A stretch of 64,000 nucleotides of DNA, from assembly GCA_010356995.1 (NCBI GenBank), contig ML996689.1, positions 231,873 to 295,872 of the forward strand, written 5' to 3'. Of the stretch, positions 22,380-34,876 are shown one piece after another. How positions within the stretch are numbered: position 1 is the stretch's first letter; the number at the start of each line of letters is the position of its first letter. The position numbers were made by a program, and so were the translations under genes. Origin of the DNA: Trichodelitschia bisporula (lineage: Eukaryota > Ascomycota > Dothideomycetes > Phaeotrichales > Phaeotrichaceae). The notes beneath the pieces are model-generated. The model made no database searches. It saw only the letters and a list, made by a program, of their open reading frames with translations, and was not told where the DNA came from.

Positions 22380-23649
22380 CTTGGAAATAATGATGCTAGT
22401 CAAGAAATGGCGGAGTTGTGAAAATGCAGGAGTGGAACTCGAGGTTAAAGGCGAGGCTTTGGGGCTTCGAGCTGAGCTCAACTGCGGGGCAGAATGCCAA
22501 GAATGAGGCTGTGAGCTGTCGGGCGCGGAGAGGAGGACGAGATTGGAGGAGACACAGCCACATGCTACGGGGCATCAAATTCTCCTACGAACTGATCAGC
22601 TCATAGACGAAGACTTCGCTGGAGGACATACCCGGTTGTTCATCCATGTTGCACCGCCCACGCTGCTTGCGTCGTCTATACCCGTGTCGTAGGTGCTGTA
22701 CGGGATATCGAGACTGACCAGGGCTCGAGCATAAACAGGCTCAGGAGGATGCCGGAGTGGCGGTTATGGTTTTGGGTGGGAGTTTGGCAGAGCAGTGAGG
22801 GACAGACGGAGCATACAGACTGTTCTGACGGAGGAGATACATAGTTGATTCTGTGGAAGAGGTGGCCGGATAATGTGTGAGATGGGTGTTAGCAAGCGTC
22901 CTGGTGCTGGATTGAAGGCTCGATTGGAGTTGAGCAGACGACATCGTATCAGTCATGTTGTATCGTGTCGTCAGCGGGACTCGAGAAACATACAGTACCG
23001 TGGGACAATTGAGCTCGCGGGAGCGTGCGGCCATTCCAACTGCGAAGGAAAGGCCTCATCCCCATCGAGGTGAAACGATTGTCCATCACAACTCCACAAC
23101 TTGTCGTCAACAGACCAACAATGGCAAAAGGTTGAAGCGCTAGACAGCGCCTAGCTTCCCCTCGAACTAGCCTAGCGGCTCCTCCCGTCCATCAAGCGGC
23201 CCCACGTGGCCTGTATCCATCGCATTCCCGGCCTCGCAAGTACCCAATTCCACCACCTCTTCGTCTGCGAATAAACCGCGCCCAGCTCTCCCCTCGTCGA
23301 ATGGGCTATCGGAAATTACCTAGGCATACCCGCAGCAAGTCACGCCGCGCAAAGCCTTACGTATCAGCGTATCGCTCCCAGTGTGCAAACCTTCACCGGC
23401 GACTACCCCACCGCCCCCCGCACCTTCACGCAGCCGCCTTCTAGCAACCTCTCCCGCACAGCCCCTCCTGCGGCCCAACGGATAACCTCTACTACTACCA
23501 GCAGCTGCAGCAACTCATCCGGTGGTCGCAAGCAAAACTGCCCCCAGTTCCCGACCCCCCCGCAGCACCGCCGAAACCTCCGCCAGTTCGTGACCCTCGC
23601 ACCTCCCTACTCCCATTTCTCGTCTAGGCGCCCGCATAACCCACACACA

Positions 23650-23940
23650 CCCACGTCCTAACCCTGACCCACCGTGGCTTCGTCCATAGCACTGGCTCCC
23701 CCTCGGAAGCCAGCCTAATCACTAACGCCATCTCCCTGCTGACCAGCACGCTGCCCCTCCCCCCGAAACGGCTCCTCCCGCGCACGCCGCACAAAATTCG
23801 CGCTCCCAATATCTGGTACCACGAACGTATGCTGCCCGTGCGGCACATTACGGTCGCTAATCAACTTCAGGCCCAGCAACGAGCCCTCGTACGCCCCCGT
23901 CCTCATCCGCCAGCGCGCCCGACACGCCCGCCTCAATGCC
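23650..23940 (-). pseudogene. Possible relic of an F-box-type protein
   Basis: On the minus strand a phrase of the form LLGLKLISDRNVPHGQHTF followed by a VPDIG segment resembles the C-terminal part of a large fungal F-box protein family (typically LTGDPNVPRGE-TF). The frame is short and similarity continues only in another frame, so it looks broken. The rest of 23271-24200 shows nothing that I recognise. Low confidence. Confidence 0.3.
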
Positions 23941-24662
23941 CCACGCGAGCCAAATAGGCAGTCTGTGCTCGGGCAGCGTGGCTGCTAGGGCGAGATCAGG
24001 CGAAAAGGTAGGCGAGGCAAGGGGTAAAGCGAGGTGAAGAAGTGGGCAAGACGAAGGGGCGGGCGAGACGAAGGGATGGGCGAGACGAAAAAGCGGCATG
24101 CGGGAGGACGCATTGAGGCGGCAGCGATGGAGAGACCCCAGAGGGGCACGAGGCGGAAGCTAGACAAAGTAGCGGAAGGCTGATTCTCGATGCTGGGTAA
24201 GCCGCTTTATAGATTTTCTAATTTATAAAATTCGTCCGCTGGAATTTGCTAGCCATCACCAGGGATACTGAACACTCTAAGCGCCCGACTTCTTGGAAGC
24301 CTGCATTGGGGAAATCTGACGCTAGAAACGCGGTTACAAGCCGCCGGATTTGGCGGCTATTTCCCCGGGGACACAGGTATATGTCTGTGACCTATGGCCG
24401 TATGTGCTTGGAGATGGTGAAGTTGAATTGATAAGGAAAAAATTTAAAGCCGTTGGCACGTCAAGGAAAAGAAGCTCAGCAGCGCCACACTCAACATCGC
24501 GACCGGAGGATAAACGGCCCGTGACCATGGTGAGCAACGTGCTTCAGGCGTAAACAGACCAAACGTAAGGAGCAGAAGACCCAAAAATCAAAAGTATGTA
24601 CGGATGTGCCAATTCCTCCAAATAGACAAATCTGACAAAATTAGAATGCTGAGATCATTACA

Positions 24663-24668
24663 ACGCGT
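24663..24668. promoter_or_regulatory. MluI cell-cycle box (MCB) before the Rad51 paralogue
   Basis: A perfect ACGCGT palindrome lies 50 bp upstream of the ATG at 24718. MBF-type factors bind this site and drive G1/S transcription of DNA synthesis and repair genes in yeasts. Confidence 0.5.
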
Positions 24669-24717
24669 TGACCGCAAAAAATTCCCCTGCCAAACTTCAC
24701 CCTGATGCTCAATCGCC

Positions 24718-26118
24718 ATGGCCAGCCAAACAGGCAGCTCGCAGCTGCCATCTTCATCTTTCCGTAAGCTCGAGTCCAGGAAGATTTATGTTCAGCTAAG
24801 TTGATGCTGCCCAGACCGACTCCCCACCATCTCCGCATCTCAAGCGCTCAAGCAATCCAATGACGCCGGCACACGCGCCATCTCCACAGGTCTCCCGCAG
24901 CTCGACACCATCCTTCTCGGTCCGCAGGAGCGTAGCCGCAGCTCACAGCGCGCAGGCGGACTGGCGCGCGGGCAGGTAACAGAGATGTATGGACCTCCAG
25001 GCGTCGGCAAGACTGCGTTTGGGTAGGTGAACCCCGTACGCTGTTGAGTTACCAGGTCAAGCGCTGACCGAGCAACAATCAGCATTCAAGCTGCAGCTTC
25101 AGCCATTCACGCTGGACACAAGGTTGTCTGGCTTGGTGAGTGGATCGGCCGCGCCTGGGTCTCGACTGACGGTGCAGATGCGGCGACGCCCCTTGCATTT
25201 CCCCGCCTTGAGGCCGTCATCGCGGCTGCTGGGGATGGAACGCGCTCCCCGAAGGAGCTCATGAGCATGGTGCATCACTTTGCGGTACCGACGCTTGCGC
25301 ATCTCCTCGCGTTGGTGCTACATCCCGTTCCATCCTTCCCTCCGCCTGGTACGGGCTTGATAGTCGTGGACGCCGTATCGCTGCTCTTTGAAAACGCCTA
25401 CGAGAACGACCGCCCCAAAGGCACCAAGAACGACGCCAAGTGGCTGAGTGGCCGCAGATACGCCATTCTGGGCGAGCTGATGTCGAATCTAGTCCGCATG
25501 GCGACGCGGGGTAATCTCGCCGTTCTGCTTACTAGCCAGACGTCCACCAGGGTGCGGACTGGCCTGGGCGCGCTTTTGATGCCGTCGATATCGGAACGCG
25601 AATGGGAAGCTGGCGTCTCGACGCAGCTCGTGCTGTTCCGGGACAGGCCACCAAGGGGCACGGAGGATGGGCCTGACGCTGAGAAGTGGCGGGGCTTGCG
25701 ATACGTTGGTGTCATGAAGGTCAAGGGCGTGTCGATGGCCGTGGACGGGCGCTTTGAGACGGTTGTCCCGTTTACGATTCTCAAGGCATGTAGCCTCATT
25801 CTAGCTATCGTTGTCTAACCCCAGTAGACTGGTCTCCACGAGCTCCAGGCTCCCGAGAGCATCAAAGTCCCGATCATCTCCTCGCCGACTCGGCCCCCGA
25901 AACGCCCGTACGACGAAGTTCCCGACTCCGATCCCGACGCTCATCCAGACGAGCTACTTTCGGATGATGATTGGATTTGGGACGATGCTGAGGTAGTACC
26001 CGAAAAACTGGCAGACGCGGGCGCGGACGCGGGTACCGATGGGGGCGCAGGTATCACCACAGACGCCAGTCCATCCGCCCCGGACACCAGTCCGCGCAAC
26101 GAAAACGCACCTCCATAG
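24718..26118 (+). CDS. Rad51-family recombination mediator (Rad55/Rhp55-like paralogue)
   Basis: This encodes a RecA-fold ATPase of the Rad51 paralogue group, expected to help load Rad51 on single-stranded DNA during homologous recombination. There are five exons: 24718-24763, 24815-25022, 25083-25135, 25178-25785 and 25828-26118, giving 401 residues. All junctions keep phase. The N-terminus has the HRLPTISASQAL entry motif, then TGLPQLDTILLG, Walker A GPPGVGKT (75-82), IQAAASAIHAGHKVVWLD and Walker B LIVVDA (163-168). The C-terminal tail after TGLHELQAPE is acidic (DELLSDDDWIWDD) and disordered. The last intron has a GC donor (AAG then GCATGT) and a TAG acceptor; no GT donor keeps the conserved frame. 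Assignment to Rad55/Rhp55 rather than another paralogue is inferred from the motif pattern only. Confidence 0.78.
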
Positions 26119-29100
26119 CTCATTACCCACGCCCGCCGCCATTGGCCGTAGATAGGGCCTCCGCATGGTGACGCAACCTCAGCCTCATCTCCACTAGCCA
26201 CAAAAATACAATCCAGAAGCTTATCGCCCTCCACTACCACACTCTGGCCCTCCTAACCCGTCCGCTAGCCAATCTACCGTCAAATTTGCTGACCCCACCG
26301 TCCGCCCATTCCTCCCCGCATCTGAGTGGAGCACGACTATGGGCCCCCTCCAGACGCACTTACGGTGACTCACATACGCATCACGCTCTTGGGTTAGATC
26401 TGCGGCGGTCGCGTCCGCACTGCTGCGCGCACGCGCTGTTTGCTAGACCGCTCTTTGCTGGCGGCGCTGGGATGGGGATGCGGACCGGCGGGCCGCCCGG
26501 TGGGACACACGGCGGGACACACGGCGGGGACGGTGGGGTGTGTGTGCGACGCGATGCGGCGGCTCAGAAGCAGCGTGTGCGAGATGGATGTTACGTAGGC
26601 GAAGCTCTAGTGCGAGATTCAGCGTCTAGTCTCCGAGGCTTTCTAGCGCGTTAGGGTCGCCTTTGGTGGATGTCAGCCAGGCTGATTGCTTTTGCGGAAT
26701 GGCGGGGTGCGGGGGGAGATACAGATGGAGTTGGCGTAGCCGGGATCTGGGGTTGGAGGCGAGGCGGGGGATGGGGAGTGGGATGTTGGCATGCGCACTG
26801 CTGATGGATGGAACGGCCGCGATGTGGGGTACGGGGAAAGGCATATCGCAACAAGGCGTGCAGCGCGCGCCATCGCGCCCGCAGCCAGTTGGGCGAGCAC
26901 ATGCGTGGGGAGGCGGTGCTTCGTCGCCGCGACCCGAGGGTTCGGTTAAGAGCAAGGAGGGCTGGCCGGAGTGTGGCCGGAGTGTGGCCGGAGTGTGGCG
27001 ACCGTGGTGGGGATCTGGCGATGCGGTTGGACGCCGGGGATGGTGTGATACAACGGCCTGGATGTTGGCGTGCTATTACTGAGAGGATGTTGGCATGTGG
27101 GCGGCCGGGTTACCGCGCTCAGCGCCGGAAGGGCGGTTTATCGCTGTTGTTGGCAGCGCTTTTCTTTGTTGTGAGATAGGCGAGCAGGGGTGGTAGGGCG
27201 GAGCGGGGTGCGGGGGCGGGCCGGGGGCGGGGTAGGGGTGGATCGGGACTGCAGTCCTGGCGATAGATAACCACGTAGGGCAGGGCGATTCGGCGGGGAT
27301 GATTATCAGTTTCGACTGCCTCGCGAGTCGGGTTCGACGATACTACTCAGTGGCCGAGGAGCGGACCTGGAGACTGGTTGGCGGAGACTGACTCCTGCCC
27401 GGCCTCTCGCGAGTCGCGAGGCTCAACGGCGCGGCGACCCGATATTGGCATCGTGTTTGGCGCTTGTGGGGTGTGGGGTTTGCCACCGCGGCCTGCCTTG
27501 CCGCCTGCTACGTACCCGTTGGTGTATGGGACTCGTTGTGCGCCTGGTACGGGGGTGGACATGGCAATGGACGGCGGGGTAGATAGTGGCGCGCGCGGCG
27601 GTGAGAGCCAGAGTGCTGGGTGCGGGGAGTGCGGTTGGGCTGAGCTGGCTAAGTGGTGATTTTGGGGATGCGGGGCTGAGGATGGGGGCCGGTGGGGTTG
27701 GGCGATGGGGTAGTGTACGTAACGCGGGGAGGTGGAGTGGTAGTGTTGAGGTGGTGAGGCCGGTTGAGGGGTCGAGGTGCCGGATTTGGATGCCGGTGGA
27801 GGAAGGCGGAGGTTGTTGAGGTGTGCTGATTTCTTTTGCGTGGTGTATTGACGCCTTGCTTGGGCGAGAGATGCGGGCAAATATTGACAGTTGACAGATG
27901 GTGACGAGGATCCCGCATTAGGCGTTCGGCGTGCAGAGTGCGCTACCGTGCCTACCCCACAAGAATCCGGAACGTTCATACTTCTGGACCCGCGATTACT
28001 GTAGCTTTCTCAAATCGACTATTCTTGTTTCTATTCTGAACGCCATCAGCCTTGTTCACCGTTATCAGCCGTGGCGCCGGTGTGGCTGAACTCATGATCG
28101 TGGCTCGGGACGTACCGCACTCGCTTCAGCCTTGCGGGACTACAACCAGCCTCGTCAACCTCAGTGCTTAGATGATATCGGGACCTTCATTGCTGAGATC
28201 TTTGGCTTCTCCACGGACTGGTAGGCCGTGAAGTCTCTTGCTGATCTCTCCTCCTGTCATTAGCATTGTAAGCAGCAGCTCGGCTCCTGCGGCATGTTTC
28301 GTCAAGGCATCGGAAGCCGCCTAAGTCTTCGGTTAGAATCAAGGAAAAGAGGCTGGAGAAAAGCAAGTTTAGTGAGGATACAGTACTCGATATTGACACA
28401 TGCAAGTCAACCAACCTGCAAACTACCACTAAATCCCCCACAGGCTCCCCTCTCTCCCACGATATCCATCACCCAGATGCAAGCTGATGACGAACCCTCC
28501 AGCATGACGAGGATCCCCTTATCCATCACCAGCAGCCGCATACACCAATAAACTCAATCACCCCACCTCTCGGTTGCATCCTCCCGCCCCCAGACTCACG
28601 GGCAGATTTACTCCCCTCAAACAGGCTCAGCCCTCCGACATGTGAAACCAACCTCGCTCCGCAAACGCGGGGTAGTACAGTACGGTACGCGCCTCAGCCC
28701 TTCCCGCCTCCAATCCGGCAGGCCACTCTCCATCAGCCCTGCAGCTATTTACGCACCCTCCCCGAGTCTCCATGCGGGGTGCTCGAGTGCCTGTCCGTCA
28801 TCAACGGAGCCGCTAGTAGATGAGCGGGCCGCGCGGGCGCGGGGAAACCGGGTTTGGGGGTATATAGGGCGTTGATGGGGGTCGCTTTGGGGGTTGGCGG
28901 GCGGCCGAGGTTGTGCTAGGGCGAGGTATTGGTCGCTACTTTGCGGTAATGTGCCTGGCGATTCGGGAAGACGTCAACAGTGCTGGATGCAAGGGGAGGT
29001 ATGTCTATGCGGCGCGGCAGCACGCAAGGGATGTAAGACGGCAAATTGGGCGTACCGGAGTTCAAGGCGTGATGGCTGGGATTGATATAGATGCCGCCAT

Positions 29101-31037
29101 CGAAGACGTGTGTCCATCTCCTCGCCCTATTTGCGCGTTGATGGACCTACGATTCGTCATCCGCAGTAGAGCGCCAGACGATCTCAGCTCTGCATATACG
29201 GTCCACCTTCATCAACCACACTCGCGGTACACATTCCGTCCACGGAGATCATAGCCTGTCGTCCAGACCCTTCGGTTGCTCTTTCCCGCACTACGCAACG
29301 TATCAGACCTCGTATACCGCACACGGCCGCGCCCTTATCCTGCCGCAAATATATTAGCCCAGAGCCGGCGCCGCGCCCTAGTGAGGGGCTAGCAGCGAGT
29401 GCGGGTCGTCCCGTCCGCTAATCCCGGGCATGGCTCGGAGGAGAGAGCCGAGAAGGAGCCTCTGGCGGCCTGGATGTGGAGCCGGCGATGGCTCGATGGC
29501 GAGGAGATTAGATGGTGCGGGTGATATGATGCGATGGTTTGCCGAGCCGCCTTTAGCGGACCGGAAGCCGCTTCTTGCACGGCAACCCGGCACGCCCGGC
29601 ACCTCGACTGCTACTGTAGCTCCGGGCAAGAAGCAACGTCACATCGACTGCGGTGTGAAAATCCTCTAGCTGTCATCATCTCCAACCCAAATCCAGATCA
29701 TCGACCCCGCTAGCCCTCATCCGTGCACCCCCCCAAAACAACAGCAAGCGGCCCTACCACATAACCTGGAAACACACGAATTACCCGTGCCCCCCTCATA
29801 ACATCCCCGGCCCGTCAACGTCAGGCCAGATAGACAGAACACCACTCTGGACCTCGGTGATTTCCCCCATCCATCTCAAACACCCACCCCCACGAACCCA
29901 CCCGTCACCTGTATCATCTTCCCCAGGATGTCGCCCCAGCCCCTGCCCCAGCATCCACGGGGAATGCCGCCCGAAGCCGCGAAGAAGACATGTGGAAGCC
30001 GTCTTGCATCGAGATAGATGAACCCGCCCAGCCGCCAACCTCCCGCCCCCAGTGCCAAATTTGCCCACGTCCTCGTTTATGTATATGGCCGCTCAGGTCT
30101 GGCGTGCTGGTCCTGGCGGCGCATCGCGGAGGAGGGGTCTTGATAACGCAGAGTAGGGGCAGATGAAGGTGCTTTAGGCTATCGCATCCAGGCGCGGCAA
30201 CGACGTCGTCGCCCACGTCGACGGTAGACATGCTTCGCGGCCGCTGTTAGAAAAAGTCCGGAGAGATGATCGGACAGGCGATCAAACACCCTCCGCAAAC
30301 GTGCTTGCGGCCGAGATCCAGGCCCCCCCACAAAATCCCCCAAATCCGCGCCTTGCATCGCAGGTAAACCTCACCCCGTGCCCGCCACGCCCAGCCGCGC
30401 CACAACAATCTTCGCAAGTGGTAGGTACCACGCAGCCCGTACCTCGATATATTGCGCGGTGCGTAACAGTCCCTCTCAGCCTCCCTACCACAACCGCTCT
30501 CACCGCCGCAGTGGCGCGCGGACAATCCCGGAACACGCCGCCCGGAACACCCCGGGCGTGCCAGCGCGCACCACCCCGCCAATGGAACTCCGCCCCACCA
30601 TCGACCCCGGGCTACGAACTCCGGGCCCAAAGACCACGGCCTCACGCCAGTGATTGCGCGCGGTGTGCGTCATGTCGTTTTGGGTTTATCGGCGAGTCGT
30701 GCTACGGTGGGAAAGGGGAGTGTTTGTGGGGCGCTTGGGTTTCGGGGCCGGAGAGAGGTGCGCGCTCTTCGCGCAGAGGATGATGCGGGTGTTGGCATTT
30801 TTTGTGTGCCCAGCCAAACGTGCAAGGCCTCGTAAGGCGTAGCCGCTTGGATATCCCTGCTCGTCCCCGCCATTTTCCCCACGGATGGCGGGGAACGGGG
30901 TAGTGGGGTTTACCGTACGACATCAGGCAGGGTAATGACTGTTGCGTATGTTCGTTATTTTACAATCTCTCGCCCAGAGGCATGAGCTCCGCTTCAGGCT
31001 CGACTTCATCCCAATCTGCGATGTCCAACGCCAAAAC
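26119..31037. other. Long stretch without a confident gene
   Basis: There are 4.9 kb of GC-rich sequence with many overlapping short frames on both strands and none that I recognise. Small local repeats occur (GGCGGGACACAC twice near 26510, GTGTGGCCGGA three times near 26970-26995). The most protein-like frame is the Pro/Ser/His-rich one at 27347-27979, listed separately. The right end should contain the 3' untranslated region of the minus-strand transporter. Confidence 0.45.
27347..27979 (-). CDS. Doubtful Pro/Ser/His-rich ORF (210 aa)
   Basis: An ATG-initiated frame of 210 codons on the minus strand is rich in Pro, Ser, His and Gln. It has no domain that I recognise. The C-terminal part (PYTNGYVAGGKAGRGG onward) looks slightly more protein-like than the rest. 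In such GC-rich DNA a frame of this length can arise by chance, so treat it as a possibility only. Confidence 0.2.
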   Translation of the reverse strand: MNVPDSCGVGTVAHSARRTPNAGSSSPSVNCQYLPASLAQARRQYTTQKKSAHLNNLRLPPPASKSGTSTPQPASPPQHYHSTSPRYVHYPIAQPHRPPSSAPHPQNHHLASSAQPHSPHPALWLSPPRAPLSTPPSIAMSTPVPGAQRVPYTNGYVAGGKAGRGGKPHTPQAPNTMPISGRRAVEPRDSREAGQESVSANQSPGPLLGH

Positions 31038-32436
31038 CTAGCTCGTGATAGCAGCCTGGCTCGCCCTCAAGCTGCCGACAACCGTAAACGCCAGAATCGG
31101 AGATATCACATACGAAACCTGCACACATTAGCCTCAACCCCATCCCATTCCCCACAGCCGAACTCACCGCAAGCAACTTCGAAATCGCTCTCCTCTCCAC
31201 ATCACTCGCATCACTAACCTCCACCATAGTAATAATCTTCATCGCCGGCGGCCCCGTCGGCATAAGCATGAGCGCAAACCACAGCATGGGATCATCCCCC
31301 AAAACCCCCCTCTTCGCCAGCGCATATATCACTGCAATGCTCCCAACGGGCCACACCACGAACCTAACCACCAGTATGAAGATACTTGTCCAAAGCCCAC
31401 CACTCCCCGTCCCGCCTCCCCCCGCCGTCCCCCGCGCCCGCGCCTGCGCCTCAGACGTGTACAGCGAAACACCAGCAATGACCACAGGCAACGGGACAAA
31501 TATACTCCCGACGTTCTGCAAGCTCGCCGTCAACCACGCCGTGAAAACACCCCCGTCCTGTGTGTCCGCGAAGAAAGCCCTATGCAGCCCCGGCGCTAGA
31601 CCGACGATGGCGCCTACTACCGCGCCCAGCAGCGGCGCGTTGAGAAAGTCGCCTAAGAAGACCAGCCACCAGCGTACCCGTGGGGACAGCTGGCTCCAGC
31701 GGCTGCGCGGCACGACGGAGGGCCGCCGATTATACTCCAGTGCCATGCCGGAGGGGTGTGTGGAGGGGAAGAACGCTACGCTGCGGCGGCGCGTATCGGG
31801 CGAAAGAGCGCGCGGCGAGACGGGCGCGAGGAGCGGCGCCGACTCGCCATCGTCGCCGTTGTAATCCGGTGCATTGTCGTCGGGCTTGTCATCATCCCCC
31901 CCGAGCTCAGGCTCGTGCTCCGCATCGATGAGCCGCGGTCCCACGGCGAAGGTCAAGCAGCTAGACACCGTGGCGAAGACGAGGAAGTAGCTCTTCGCGC
32001 GCTCAATCGCCGCGCGAAGTGGTTCGTCCGGCGCGACCAGCGCCTCCAGCACACCCGTTTCGGCGAGCGACTGGATAAGTAGCAGTGGGTAGCTTGTCGT
32101 GTTATTAAACATGATCGCCGCGGTTGCCCAATCCGGCAAGCCGAAGGCGAGATGCGCGGCCGCGCCGATGGCGAAGGATACGATATGGGCCACTAGGGCC
32201 CAGAGCAGGATGATGCCGTAGCGGTGCGCGGAGCCGGCATGCAGCTCGGAGCCTATTTTGACGAAGAGCAGCGCGGGGAGGAAGATCTTGATGCTGGCTT
32301 TGGACATGGTTTTTGCGGCGGCGGGGGTCATGAGGGAGAAGTGTGCCATGGCGGCGCCGTAGCTTATTACGAGCAGGACGGAGAGGCTGGCTTGGATGGC
32401 GGCGGCGAAGGTGTTGATTAGGCCGGTGGGTGACAT
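31038..32436 (-). CDS. Auxin efflux carrier (AEC/PIN-like) family membrane transporter
   Basis: There are two exons on the minus strand, 32436-31168 and 31118-31038, with a 49-bp GTGAGT...CAG intron, giving 449 residues. The N-terminal five membrane helices (SVLLVISYGAAMAHF; ASIKIFLPALLFVKIGSEL; the FNNTTSYPLLL motif with its Asn pair) and the C-terminal five (FLGDFLNAPLLGAVVGAIVG; MLMPTGPPAMKI; VSYVISPILAFTVVGSL) are typical of fungal AEC proteins. They flank a hydrophilic central loop rich in Asp/Ser/Arg (about residues 175-250). The proline-bearing MPTGPPA segment is the family crossover region. The protein is probably in the ER or plasma membrane; the substrate in fungi is not established. 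The second exon is short, and without the intron the frame runs into unrelated sequence. Confidence 0.85.
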
Positions 32437-33602
32437 GATTGCGGTTGGCGGCGCGAGATGGACCTGGAGGAGGAGATGTTCAGAGGTTCAATTGAGCTCG
32501 AGAAGCTGTTGGAGAGCTTGTTGGAGCTTCGAGTTGCAGCTTCTTGGCCAGATTAAGTTGAGATCGGCAACGTCCCCCCACCTGCTGCATGTACCCCGCC
32601 GTATCCGCCTTGGAAGTGGAAAAAGCAAGGATGAATGACATGGGATTGCGCCATTGGAAAAGGCGATTTGCTCACTTTCCACATGTTGCTTTGGATGAAT
32701 CTGATGTCGGATATCTCGCTCCTCTTCTATATTCACGTCCTGGAAATACGTCACTTTGTTGTGCCCGCTCGCTCCCCACACCTCAGCCTCGTCCCCTCCC
32801 CGCGCAGCCTCATCCCAGACGTTACAAGATTGATAAGATAAATGCGCACAAGTGACCGTTACATACCCGTAACCTTACCCCGACGACAAGTGGAAGATAC
32901 CCCTACCCCCTCCCCGGCACCCCCACACATCTCATCTCAGCCCTCCTCCCTCCTCCCCGCAATCCCCCCCTCACCACCCCCGCATCCTCAGCTAAGGCCC
33001 ACGGCGTCGCATCCCATCGCACCCAGGGCGCGTAAGCAGCGCACCCCCTGAGAACACGCAGCCAAAGCGCACAGCGCTGCTTATATCCACAATTATCATT
33101 TCCGCAAAAGTGATTGTCCGATGTGAAGTGGAAGAGTGATCATTGCATTAAACCCGCTCTCCTATGACCCCTCCGCGCTGCATCCGGCCACACACCTATA
33201 TATCCCCCAAAAAACAGAGTCTATCGTACAACCACGCAAATGAAAACGAAACCGACCAGATGGTCTGGGGCTTCCAGCCATCTATCCTCCCATAGCCTCA
33301 AAGCGAACACCGCTGCTGTCCCATCGCACCACACGCCTTTCCTTCTATTGAGCCCTACAACCCGTACCCCTTAGAGGTATCACAGAAGCCGAAAATGAGA
33401 TTCGTGAGACAAGTCGTAACCTGGAACTGAGGCAAGCGACGTTAATCCACGCGTTGCAACTCAGGGGTCGCCCCCATCCCCGTCTATCCTCCGAAAAAAA
33501 AAACACGAGCGGCTTGAATGCTAACAAGACCGTCCTCCCATACCCGGCGCGCCACCTAACTTATCTGTAGGTAAAAAAAATTTCGCTCGTCGTAACACGT
33601 GA
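32437..33602. other. Intergenic between transporter start and creA stop
   Basis: There are 1.17 kb with no gene that I can support. The left part must be the transporter promoter; the right part would hold the creA 3' untranslated region. A C/A-rich tract runs from about 32880 to 33050. Confidence 0.5.
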
Positions 33603-34757
33603 CTATTCGGAGCCCGCACCGGAACTCGATCCGTAACCAGGGCCGTTGTTAAGAAGGTCCTGCACTGCGACCTTGGGTACTGGTAGCTTTCTTTGCGCGC
33701 CATCCGAGCGGTGCATGATGTCACTCAGTCGGCTGCCGCTGCTACTGGGTACATATGACGACTTGCTCTCCGTCTGCGGCTCCATGGGTGCGAGCGCGGG
33801 CGTCTGGTGCAGAGAGAGGTGACGGATCGTCGGGAGCTGGACGTCGGTAAAGCCATGCGGGCGCAAGCGGGGCGAGTGAGCCGGGGTGGCGAGCGGCGTA
33901 TGGTCAGGCGTGGGCGAGTACGAATCGTGCGAAAATGTCGGCGAGGGTGGTGCGGTCGAGAATGGCGAGCTTGGCCGCGACTTCTTTGTCATGCGATGGG
34001 AGTACTGGTCATCGGTGTCGTGCGAGTGAGACCGCGACATCGGTTGCGCCGAAAGGGAGTATTGGGCGAGGCTCGACCCGCGAGCGCTGTGTCCAAACAT
34101 CGAATGGGAGAAGTGGTGCCGGTTAAAGGGGGGCAGAGGTGCAAGAGACGGCTGCTCGCGCTCGATATGCGACGCAGCTGTAGCAAGTAGGCCAAAGTTG
34201 TCTATAGGTGGTCGAGGGAGGTTGATCCCGTTGGGACTTGCGGATCCGCTGCTGCCACTACTCCGCGAAAACGGCGTCAGGCTGCCGGAGGGCGAGGCCG
34301 TGTATGGGATGTAGGAGTGAGGCGGCGAGACGTTTGGTGACGTAAGATTCGAATTCGGGGCGGAGATGGAAATCGGTTTCGGTGGAGGGGCCATCATGTA
34401 TTGCCTGTTGACATCGAGCGGACCCGGTCTTTGGCCATCATGCTGGGCCTGCATGTGTGTCTGCGACTGCTGCATTTGGCCTTTTCCTCGTCTTGAGTTC
34501 GGGTTGTTGTGGATGCGCGAGTGGCGGGTAAGCTCGTCGGAGCGGCTGAAGCGCTTCGTGCAGCCTGGAAACTGGCACGCATGAGGCTTCTCACCAGTGT
34601 GAGTGCGGACGTGGCGGGTTTGATGTTCCAAGCGGTGAAAAGCTTTTGAGCAGATGGTGCACTTGTATGGCCGGGGGAGGTCCGGGCGGTGTTCGTCCTG
34701 TTGCTGAGCATTTTGTAACGCAGGCGTTATAAGGCTGACGCCCGGATTTGTCGACAT
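33603..34757 (-). CDS. creA: Carbon catabolite repressor CreA (Mig1-type zinc finger)
   Basis: A single exon encodes 384 residues; Aspergillus CreA is about 415. Two adjacent C2H2 fingers, C33/C36/H49/H53 and C61/C66/H79/H83, read [20 protein letters not shown] and [19 protein letters not shown], which is the CreA/Mig1 DNA-binding domain that binds SYGGRG. A Ser/Pro-rich middle, an acidic-basic stretch with TKKSRPSSP and the conserved C-terminal repression region ([20 protein letters not shown], then KVAVQDLLN) follow. The protein represses genes for alternative carbon sources when glucose is present. The start ATG sits 24 residues before the Asp-Leu-Pro-Arg-Pro-Tyr lead-in to finger 1, as in other CreA proteins. 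No intron is needed. Confidence 0.96.
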   Translation of the reverse strand: MSTNPGVSLITPALQNAQQQDEHRPDLPRPYKCTICSKAFHRLEHQTRHVRTHTGEKPHACQFPGCTKRFSRSDELTRHSRIHNNPNSRRGKGQMQQSQTHMQAQHDGQRPGPLDVNRQYMMAPPPKPISISAPNSNLTSPNVSPPHSYIPYTASPSGSLTPFSRSSGSSGSASPNGINLPRPPIDNFGLLATAASHIEREQPSLAPLPPFNRHHFSHSMFGHSARGSSLAQYSLSAQPMSRSHSHDTDDQYSHRMTKKSRPSSPFSTAPPSPTFSHDSYSPTPDHTPLATPAHSPRLRPHGFTDVQLPTIRHLSLHQTPALAPMEPQTESKSSYVPSSSGSRLSDIMHRSDGAQRKLPVPKVAVQDLLNNGPGYGSSSGAGSE

Positions 34758-34876
34758 GACGAAGTTGAACGGAAAATGTTGTGCTGTGGGCGGGCTGTCT
34801 GTATAAGTGATGGCAGTCCAAGCGTACTAAGGCCCAGACTCAGATGCGATGATGTCGACAAAGTTGGGGAAAAAGT

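Larger units (their letters stand above)
17805..23270. repeat. Segmental duplication, copy B (carries the decayed NLR)
   Basis: This is the direct-orientation match to 7841-14243. It includes the minisatellite (18432-18540), the decayed NLR gene and the same 5' flank ending in TCTGCGA. It lacks the solo LTR found in copy A. Beyond 23270 the sequence no longer matches. Confidence 0.9.

Noticed and set aside
30247-30783. Overlapping frames of 130-160 codons on both strands
   Set aside because: GC-rich DNA gives long frames by chance; composition is Arg/Pro/Gly-rich and nothing is conserved.
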